A DNA stretch of 12,487 bases, from assembly GCA_002358895.1 (NCBI GenBank), contig DEPR01000042.1:1-12487 (forward strand). The letters are read 5' to 3'. The stretch comes from Ruminococcus sp. UBA3387. Its GTDB lineage: Bacteria; Bacillota; Clostridia; Oscillospirales; Ruminococcaceae. The first letter of the stretch is position 1; the number at the start of each line of letters is the position of its first letter. This document shows positions 7,310 to 12,487 of the stretch, piece by piece. The notes under the pieces were generated by a model that was given only the letters and a program-made list of their open reading frames with translations, was not told where the DNA came from and ran no database searches. The position numbers and the translations under genes were made by a program.

Positions 7310-7338
7310 ATGATACCACTCCATCAATTCAATGTCAA
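7310..7338 (-). promoter_or_regulatory. Sigma-A promoter of the peptidase gene (and probably the operon)
   Basis: On the minus strand, a perfect TTGACA -35 box (7338-7333), a 17-bp spacer and a TATCAT -10 box (7315-7310) give a near-consensus promoter with a start near 7303 and a leader of about 64 nt. No better promoter is evident before the flavoenzyme gene, so this one may drive all four genes. Confidence 0.8.
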
Positions 7339-7421
7339 CAAATCAAATGTAAATCTTTCTTATAAAGGTTGTATTGTGGCAGAACAATGTAAAAAAGTTC
7401 GTGTTTTTGGAAATATTTTTG

Positions 7422-7450
7422 TTGCAATATGATTTTTTTTGTGATATAAT
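7422..7450 (+). promoter_or_regulatory. Sigma-A promoter of glnA with extended -10
   Basis: TTGCAA (7422-7427) and a perfect TATAAT (7445-7450) are 17 bp apart, with TGA immediately before the -10 box forming an extended -10. The expected start near 7457 gives a leader of about 80 nt. The -35 box matches consensus at four of six positions, and the extended -10 may compensate. Confidence 0.8.
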
Positions 7451-7536
7451 TACTCCATAGGTTGTTTTATACTGATAATTCAACTAAATCCTGAAATTCT
7501 ATTGGGGTTAAACTAAAATATCGGAGGTTATATTTT

Positions 7537-8961
7537 ATGGCAAGAACAGTAAAAGAACTTATGGATATGATTAAAGATAATGATATCCAGATGATCGACT
7601 TCAAAATCGTAGACATCAACGGCCAGTTCCGTCACGTTACTATTCCAGCAGAGCAGTTCTCTGAGAAAACATTGACAGAAGGTATCGGATTTGACGCTTC
7701 TAACTACGGTTACGCTGTAGTAGAAAAGAGTGATATGGTATTTATTCCTGACCTTGATACTGCTTTGGTTGACCCGTTCTGTGGCGTACCGACACTTTCA
7801 ATCACAGGTAACGCAATGGTTATCGACTACCCTGAAAACCGTCCTCTCGACCAGTATCCAAGAAACATCGTTCTGGCTGCTGAGCAGTATATGAAGGACT
7901 CAGGCATTGCCGATGAAATGCTTATTCTTCCTGAATTTGAATTCCATCTCTTTGACGACGCAGGCTGGTCTGTAACACCTGAAAAAATCAGTATGCACGT
8001 TGACACATCACAGGCTTACTGGAACAGCGATACAGAAGGCAAAGGCTGTGTAGTTGCTCATCAGAAGAACTATCACGTTGCTAAGCCATTTGACACATCA
8101 TATGAATGTCGTTCAGAAATGTGCCTGGAAATGCAGAAGGCTGGTATTGCAATCAAGTATCATCACCCTGAAGTTGGTGCGGCAGGTCAGTTCGAAATCG
8201 AGCCAATGCTTGGTCAGATGTCAAAAATGGCTGACGCTACAATGATGATCAAATATATCATTCATAACACAGCACTCAAGTATGGCAAGGTTGCTACATT
8301 TATGCCAAAGCCTGTATATGGCGAAGCCGGTAACGGTATGCACGTTCATATGCTTCTCCTCAAGGACGGCGAACCTGTATTCTCAGATGATAACGGTTAT
8401 TCACACCTCAGCGAAACAGCACACTACTTTATGGGCGGTCTGCTCAAGCACATTTCTTCACTCTGTGCTATCACAAACCCAAGCACAAACTCATTCAAGA
8501 GACTTGTACCTGGATTTGAAGCACCTGTTACAGTAGGTTACGCTACATCAAACAGAAGTGCTGTTATCCGTATTCCTGCATATGCAAAGACACCAAAGCT
8601 CAGACGTTTCGAAATCCGTAACCCTGACGCAACTTGTAACCCATATCTGGCATACGCAGCTATTCTTATGGCTGGTCTTGACGGTGTTAAGAACAAGATT
8701 GACCCACACGCAAACGGTTGGGGCCCATATGACTTTAACCTTTACAAGCTTTCTGACGAAGAAAAGGCTAAATTGTCATCACTTCCTACAACTCTTGATG
8801 CTGCACTTGATGCACTTGAGGCTGACCACGATTACCTCACAGCCGGTGGCGTATTCCCAGAACAGCTTATCAAGAACTTTATTGCTAACAAGAGAAAAGA
8901 ATGCTTTGAGCTTTCAAAGATTCCTCACCCAGCTGAGTTTGATAAGTACTTTAACCTCTAA
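7537..8961 (+). CDS. glnA: Glutamine synthetase, type I
   Basis: This full-length 474-aa type I glutamine synthetase makes glutamine from glutamate, ammonia and ATP as a cytosolic dodecamer, the entry point of ammonia assimilation. Conserved landmarks are LPEFEFHLF (131-139; metal ligands Glu133 and Glu135), the Glu212 and Glu220 ligands around HHPEVGAAGQFE, the ATP/metal loop GNGMHVH (265-271; His269), the glutamate flap NPSTNSFKRLVPGFEAP (314-330) and RRFEIRNPD (356-364; Glu359). Length, the Cys-Arg-Ser-Glu-Met region, NLYKLSDEE (401-409) and the HPAEFDKYF ending resemble the beta (enterobacterial/actinobacterial) branch more than Bacillus GlnA. Tyr403 aligns with the adenylylated tyrosine of that branch, but no adenylyltransferase gene is in the window. 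The usual D-G-S-S of the ammonia site reads D-A-S-N (53-56). The start is fixed by GGAGG (7523-7527) at 9 nt. It is a single-gene unit with its own promoter and terminator. Confidence 0.96.
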   Translation: MARTVKELMDMIKDNDIQMIDFKIVDINGQFRHVTIPAEQFSEKTLTEGIGFDASNYGYAVVEKSDMVFIPDLDTALVDPFCGVPTLSITGNAMVIDYPENRPLDQYPRNIVLAAEQYMKDSGIADEMLILPEFEFHLFDDAGWSVTPEKISMHVDTSQAYWNSDTEGKGCVVAHQKNYHVAKPFDTSYECRSEMCLEMQKAGIAIKYHHPEVGAAGQFEIEPMLGQMSKMADATMMIKYIIHNTALKYGKVATFMPKPVYGEAGNGMHVHMLLLKDGEPVFSDDNGYSHLSETAHYFMGGLLKHISSLCAITNPSTNSFKRLVPGFEAPVTVGYATSNRSAVIRIPAYAKTPKLRRFEIRNPDATCNPYLAYAAILMAGLDGVKNKIDPHANGWGPYDFNLYKLSDEEKAKLSSLPTTLDAALDALEADHDYLTAGGVFPEQLIKNFIANKRKECFELSKIPHPAEFDKYFNL

Positions 8962-8973
8962 TATCATATATAA

Positions 8974-9008
8974 ACAGCCGTATCAGAAACGATACGGCTG
9001 TATTTTTT
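8974..9008 (+). terminator. Intrinsic terminator of glnA
   Basis: A perfect 11-bp stem (ACAGCCGTATC at 8974-8984, GATACGGCTGT at 8991-9001) with a 6-nt loop is followed by A and six T residues. It starts 13 nt after the glnA stop codon and is a strong plus-strand terminator. Confidence 0.92.
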
Positions 9009-9017
9009 ATCTGCAAC

Positions 9018-9043
9018 AAAAAGCCGACCATTTAAGGTCGGCT
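9018..9043 (-). terminator. Intrinsic terminator of the Na/Pi cotransporter gene
   Basis: An 8-bp GC-rich stem (AGCCGACC at 9022-9029, GGTCGGCT at 9036-9043) with a 6-nt loop is followed on the minus strand by a run of U residues (9022-9018, the first closing the stem). It lies 7 nt after the minus-strand stop codon at 9050. It could also stop plus-strand transcripts that pass the glnA terminator. Confidence 0.85.
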
Positions 9044-9049
9044 GTAATT

Positions 9050-10789
9050 TTATGCAAGACTGTATTTTGATTTATATTCTGCGTATTTTTCCTTGAAGAA
9101 CGGTGTTTCCTGCTTGAGTTCTTCAAGCGACTGGTGCATATTCATATCTGCAGAGTCAATAATGCATACCGCAATATTTGAGCAATGGTCAGCTGTTCTT
9201 TCAAGGTTTGTAAGCATGTCTGACCATACAAATCCACCTTCAATTCCACAGTCGCCCTGCTGGAGACGACGGATATGATGTGTGCGGAGCTTTTCCTTCA
9301 GTCTGTCGATAAGCTGTTCAAGAGGTTCAACGTTAAGAGCAGCCTCAAGATTATTGTTTGTAAATGCTTCATACGCAAGGTCCAGTATTTCTGTAACTGC
9401 AGCTGAAAGAACAGAAAGCTCCTTATATGCCTCCTTGGACAATGTAAGGTTCTTGTCCTGCAGTTCCTGTGCAGATTCCACAAGGTTTACTGCATGGTCG
9501 GAAATACGTTCAAAGTCACCGATAATCTTCAGCATCTTTGCAGCTTCTGTACAGTCTTCCTGACTGTTCTGCAATGCACTGAATTTAACCAGATATGAAC
9601 CCAGTATATCTTCATAATGGTCTGTCTGCTTTTCTCCTTCTCTTACGCTTTCTGCAAGCTCAGGTGAATAGCTTTCCAAACATTTGATACCGTTTTTAAG
9701 TGCTGAAATTGCACATGTACCCATTTCAGAAGCAAGCACATAACAACGTTCCAAAGCAACCGCAGGAGTTGTAAGCAATCTTTCGTCCAGCTCTGTAACT
9801 TCTTCAGGAGTCTTAGCATCAGGTACAAGCTTGATCGCCATCTTTTCAAGCAAAGATGGTGCTGGCAAAAACAAGATTAAACAAGCTGTTTTAAATAAGG
9901 TGTGTACAAATGCAACACCAATATATGAAGCTGATTCGTCAAGAATAGCAGGCTCCAAGAGTGCAGATGCCAAACTGAATACTGAAAGCCATACTACCGT
10001 ACCAATAATATTATAAAGCAAATGAACAACAGCTGCACGCTTTGCATTTTTGTTTGTGCCAAAGGATGAAAGAAGAGCTGTTATACAAGTACCGATGTTC
10101 TGCCCCATGATAATCGGAACTGCTGCACCATAAGAAACCTGTCCCGTAACAGTAAGTGCCTGAAGAATACCAACTGATGCAGAGCTTGACTGGATAACAG
10201 CTGTAAGAACTGCACCAACAAGCACGCCAAGGATAGGGTTTTTAAACATCAGGAACATATTCTGGAATGCAGGAACGCCTGCCAAACCGGACACGGCACC
10301 TGACATTGAATCCATACCATACATCAATGTTGCAAATCCTAAAAGAATCATACCTGTATCTTTTTTCTTACTTGATTTGCTGAACATAAGATATGCTATA
10401 CCAATCACTGCAAGAATAGGAGTAAATGATTTTGGCTTCAAAAACTGCATAAACATATTGCCACTTGAAATACCGCCAAGGCTTAATATCCATGCAGTAA
10501 TTGTTGTACCAAGGTTTGCACCCATGATAACACCAATAGACTGTTTTAATGTTATAATTCCTGAGTTTACAAAACCTACTACCATTACAGTTGTAGCAGA
10601 TGAACTCTGGATTATCATTGTTACTACAAGGCCTGTCAAAAATCCTGTGAATTTATTCTTTGTAAGTGTTGCAAGGATTTTCTTAAGACTACCGCCGGCT
10701 CTGCGTTCCAACGCATCGCCCATTACATTCATACCGAACAGGAACAGACAAAGTCCACCAATCAATGTTAAGACGTCAAAAATATCCAT
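9050..10789 (-). CDS. Na+/phosphate cotransporter family protein with PhoU-like tail
   Basis: This 579-aa protein combines an NptA/PNaS-type (type II Na/Pi cotransporter) membrane part with a C-terminal PhoU-like helical domain. The membrane half (about 1-312) has the inverted repeat typical of the family, marked by two QSSS motifs (IIQSSSATTV at 59-68; VIQSSSASVG at 198-207), each followed by a glycine-rich segment (GANLGTT at 90-96; GQNIGTC at 229-235). The cytosolic tail (about 340-575) carries two PhoU-type metal-binding signatures, DFERISDHAVNL (425-436) and NLERTADHCSNIA (528-540). Family members move phosphate with sodium; some export it, and direction cannot be judged here. AAAGGA (10803-10798) lies 8 nt before the ATG and a promoter sits 100 bp upstream. 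No pst or pho regulator genes are adjacent and I see no Pho box. Confidence 0.92.
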   Translation of the reverse strand: MDIFDVLTLIGGLCLFLFGMNVMGDALERRAGGSLKKILATLTKNKFTGFLTGLVVTMIIQSSSATTVMVVGFVNSGIITLKQSIGVIMGANLGTTITAWILSLGGISSGNMFMQFLKPKSFTPILAVIGIAYLMFSKSSKKKDTGMILLGFATLMYGMDSMSGAVSGLAGVPAFQNMFLMFKNPILGVLVGAVLTAVIQSSSASVGILQALTVTGQVSYGAAVPIIMGQNIGTCITALLSSFGTNKNAKRAAVVHLLYNIIGTVVWLSVFSLASALLEPAILDESASYIGVAFVHTLFKTACLILFLPAPSLLEKMAIKLVPDAKTPEEVTELDERLLTTPAVALERCYVLASEMGTCAISALKNGIKCLESYSPELAESVREGEKQTDHYEDILGSYLVKFSALQNSQEDCTEAAKMLKIIGDFERISDHAVNLVESAQELQDKNLTLSKEAYKELSVLSAAVTEILDLAYEAFTNNNLEAALNVEPLEQLIDRLKEKLRTHHIRRLQQGDCGIEGGFVWSDMLTNLERTADHCSNIAVCIIDSADMNMHQSLEELKQETPFFKEKYAEYKSKYSLA

Positions 10790-10847
10790 ACTGATTGTCC
10801 TTTCTCTTAATTAAGAATCTCGTTTTTTGTAAATCTTCCAATGTTTA

Positions 10848-10887
10848 CGAGCAGTTGTTGTTTTTATTATTTCCAAACCTCTGCTCG
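10848..10887 (-). other. Stem-loop at the 5' end of the cotransporter leader
   Basis: A perfect 7-bp inverted repeat (CGAGCAG at 10848-10854, CTGCTCG at 10881-10887) encloses a 26-nt A-rich loop and begins at the predicted transcription start. A second small repeat (GTAAA at 10829-10833, TTTAC at 10844-10848) follows. There is no U-tract. A 5' stabilising or regulatory RNA structure is possible but unproven. Confidence 0.4.
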
Positions 10888-10893
10888 ATTTTC

Positions 10894-10922
10894 ATTGTAG
10901 CATAATATTCTTTAAAAATCAA
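10894..10922 (-). promoter_or_regulatory. Sigma-A promoter of the Na/Pi cotransporter gene
   Basis: On the minus strand, TTGATT (10922-10917), a 17-bp spacer and TACAAT (10899-10894) preceded by TGC form an extended -10 promoter. The start is expected near 10887, giving a leader of about 98 nt. The -35 box begins 8 bp after the stop codon of the upstream YfhO-like gene. Confidence 0.78.
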
Positions 10923-10930
10923 CAGAAAAA

Positions 10931-12487
10931 CTAATTTTTAGACGCCATAATATTTAACAAAAATGGAGCAATATAAATGAAAATTATCATCAAAATGCCC
11001 ATTGTTCCAAGAAGATAAACTGCACCATTTTCGATTTTGTCCGATACTACTAACTTTTTACCGAATTTCAGATAAAGCACCAGCAAAGCCACACCTATAA
11101 CTGTAAGCACAATGCTCAGCACCAATCCGTTAGGTGTGAATGTAACGGTAATCTCATTTTCGCCCTCCTCAAGAGGGAAGTAAATAAAGGCTGACAGGGC
11201 TTTCTGATAATCCACCTTGTGTCCGTTAATCTTTATATTATATCCCGTGTCATAAGGCACAGCAAGGAAACAGGATTCTCCTGCTTCAGCATTATAAGTG
11301 CCATAAAGGCTTCCTTTATCTCTCTGGAAGTTCACAGACTTTGAAGAACCCACCGTGTCAGCAAGCACATCACTTCTTATACCAAAAACACCGAATGATG
11401 CACAGTTCACCGACTTGAGCAGGTCAACCTGAACAGACACCTGCTGGTTTTCAAATTCTCCGAGATAAAGCACACCGTTGTTCTTGTTATAGGGATATGA
11501 CTGCTCAACAACCGAACCGTTTACCACAACTCTGAAGCTGTCATAAACAGGCTCAGACAGCTTTGTTGTCATCTCGTCAAAGCAATCGAAATAAAGCTCC
11601 TGTCTGTCCTGAACATAACAATTATAATACAGATATCCTGAGCCTGACAAATCATACTCACCTGTCATAACCAGTTCATCGCTGGTATATTCGGGGTTAT
11701 AACGCTGAACAATGGTATTGTCGTTATAAAGTGAGGAATAAATATATTGCTGGACCTCTGCACGTTCAAGCTCCTCAGGTATTTCCTCCTTATCAGACAA
11801 ATCCCTTGAAGTTACAATACCCAGACCCGACTTGTTGGGAAGCTTGTTTATTGCATAATTCAGGTCGGCATAAACCTGCCCGTTGGCATTATGGCTTGGT
11901 GTGATTTCATATCCGATAGACAGGATAGAATCTGTCAGTGATGTTCCACCGCAAGAGCCTGCCTCCATCCATACAGAAGTATATCCCAGACGTTTCATCG
12001 TAAACATATAATCCTGATTTGTCAGGGAAGTGTAATGGCTTATAGACGGGTAACCCAATGTTCCCACCATATTATAGTCAAACAGCTTTGAAGATGTTTT
12101 CACCCTGTAGAAGCTGTCATCTTGGATTTGGTCAGCCATTGCAAGAACATTCTGCTGACTCTGCACATTGCCTTCCCACACCTTGCCTGCTTCGGCAATA
12201 TAAACGCGTGAGTAGGAATAGCCTTCAATAAGTGTTACTGCACAAAGCAGAATTACAAAATAATCTTTTATTACAAGACCTTTTTTATAAAGCAGATAAA
12301 TCGCACCATAGAAAACAGCAAAAACGATAAACAGCTGAGTAACTTTCAGCCAGGAGTTCTGGTCTCCCCATAGAGTTCTCACAAACTTGTTTATTGTATC
12401 AACATTGTCGGTAATAAATCTGCTTGCAAATGTTCCGAGAAGCACCACCAGAACAGCAGGAATAAACAATGTGGCAAGTATCTTGCC
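10931..12487 (-). CDS. YfhO-family membrane protein, C-terminal part (5' end beyond window)
   Basis: The reading frame is open to the right edge, giving 518 residues with no start codon. The TTG at 12469 has no ribosome site and lies inside a membrane helix, so it is not the true start. The fragment matches the C-terminal part of large YfhO-type multi-membrane proteins (usually about 850-900 aa). It has hydrophobic segments at about 1-25, 47-67 and 76-94 and a large extracytoplasmic region (about 100-450) with the family's beta-rich parts, such as YDSFRVVVNGSVVEQ and EEGENEITVTFTPNG. Two C-terminal membrane helices follow (about 455-475 and 490-511). In Bacillus, YfhO acts with the lipid glycosyltransferase CsbB and is needed for sugar decoration of lipoteichoic acid, and the family resembles GT-C glycosyltransferases. 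A similar envelope-glycosylation role here is inferred. No terminator follows the stop codon. Confidence 0.85.
   Translation of the reverse strand, partial: GKILATLFIPAVLVVLLGTFASRFITDNVDTINKFVRTLWGDQNSWLKVTQLFIVFAVFYGAIYLLYKKGLVIKDYFVILLCAVTLIEGYSYSRVYIAEAGKVWEGNVQSQQNVLAMADQIQDDSFYRVKTSSKLFDYNMVGTLGYPSISHYTSLTNQDYMFTMKRLGYTSVWMEAGSCGGTSLTDSILSIGYEITPSHNANGQVYADLNYAINKLPNKSGLGIVTSRDLSDKEEIPEELERAEVQQYIYSSLYNDNTIVQRYNPEYTSDELVMTGEYDLSGSGYLYYNCYVQDRQELYFDCFDEMTTKLSEPVYDSFRVVVNGSVVEQSYPYNKNNGVLYLGEFENQQVSVQVDLLKSVNCASFGVFGIRSDVLADTVGSSKSVNFQRDKGSLYGTYNAEAGESCFLAVPYDTGYNIKINGHKVDYQKALSAFIYFPLEEGENEITVTFTPNGLVLSIVLTVIGVALLVLYLKFGKKLVVSDKIENGAVYLLGTMGILMIIFIYIAPFLLNIMASKN

Larger units (their letters stand above)
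7240..7536. other. Divergent regulatory region between peptidase gene and glnA
   Basis: This 297-bp AT-rich region holds the two divergent promoters (7310-7338 minus, 7422-7450 plus), whose -35 boxes are 83 bp apart, plus both leaders. The 80-nt glnA leader shows no clear terminator/antiterminator pair and no riboswitch that I recognise. The sequence between the promoters contains a short palindrome, ATTGT-N6-ACAAT, just upstream of the glnA promoter, of unknown relevance. Confidence 0.55.

Noticed and set aside
7348-7364. A near match to the GlnR/TnrA box (TGTNAN7TNACA) between the divergent promoters.
   Set aside because: It differs from the consensus at one core position, lies far upstream of the glnA -35 box and is AT-rich enough to arise by chance; no second box is present.
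12467-12469. TTG as the start codon of the YfhO-like gene.
   Set aside because: The frame stays open to the window edge, there is no ribosome site, and the codon lies in a membrane helix of a family that is normally far longer.

Overview
The window reads as chromosomal DNA from a low-to-moderate-GC Gram-positive anaerobe, most likely a gut-type member of the Clostridia (Oscillospiraceae/Ruminococcaceae is my guess). The evidence is purine-rich AGGAGG-type ribosome sites before almost every gene, sigma-A promoters with TGn extended -10 elements, intrinsic terminators, and genes typical of this group (YugP-type peptidase, Tex, Na/Pi-PhoU transporter, YfhO, split aconitase X). The organism assignment is inference. 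I see no mobile elements, CRISPR array, rRNA or tRNA.

Layout, left to right. The 5' end of an unidentified minus-strand gene lies at 1-53 and has its own promoter. A 287-bp intergenic region follows, carrying four copies of the heptamer TTGTGAA. Next is tex (341-2488, minus), a monocistronic RNA-binding protein gene. Then comes a minus-strand cluster transcribed from right to left: a YugP-like membrane zinc peptidase (6505-7239), an old-yellow-enzyme/2,4-dienoyl-CoA-reductase-like flavo-iron-sulfur protein (4373-6442), the large aconitase X subunit (3073-4350) and the small aconitase X subunit (2630-3073). A strong terminator at 2580-2608 closes this cluster. A 297-bp divergent promoter region (7240-7536) separates the peptidase from glnA (7537-8961, plus), the only plus-strand gene. 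glnA converges on a Na/Pi cotransporter with a PhoU-like tail (9050-10789, minus), with two back-to-back terminator hairpins between them. The right end is the C-terminal part of a YfhO-type membrane protein (10931 to the edge, minus).

How the genes work together. The three central genes are tightly packed: a 1-nt TAATG overlap between the aconitase X subunits and a 22-nt gap after the flavoenzyme. They look like one metabolic unit. Aconitase X is a hydro-lyase and the flavoenzyme family reduces activated C=C bonds, so a dehydrate-then-reduce pathway acting on a hydroxy-acid is the most interesting hypothesis here; the substrate cannot be read from the sequence. glnA (ammonia assimilation), the phosphate transporter, tex and YfhO are housekeeping or envelope functions with separate promoters and no evident link to the operon.
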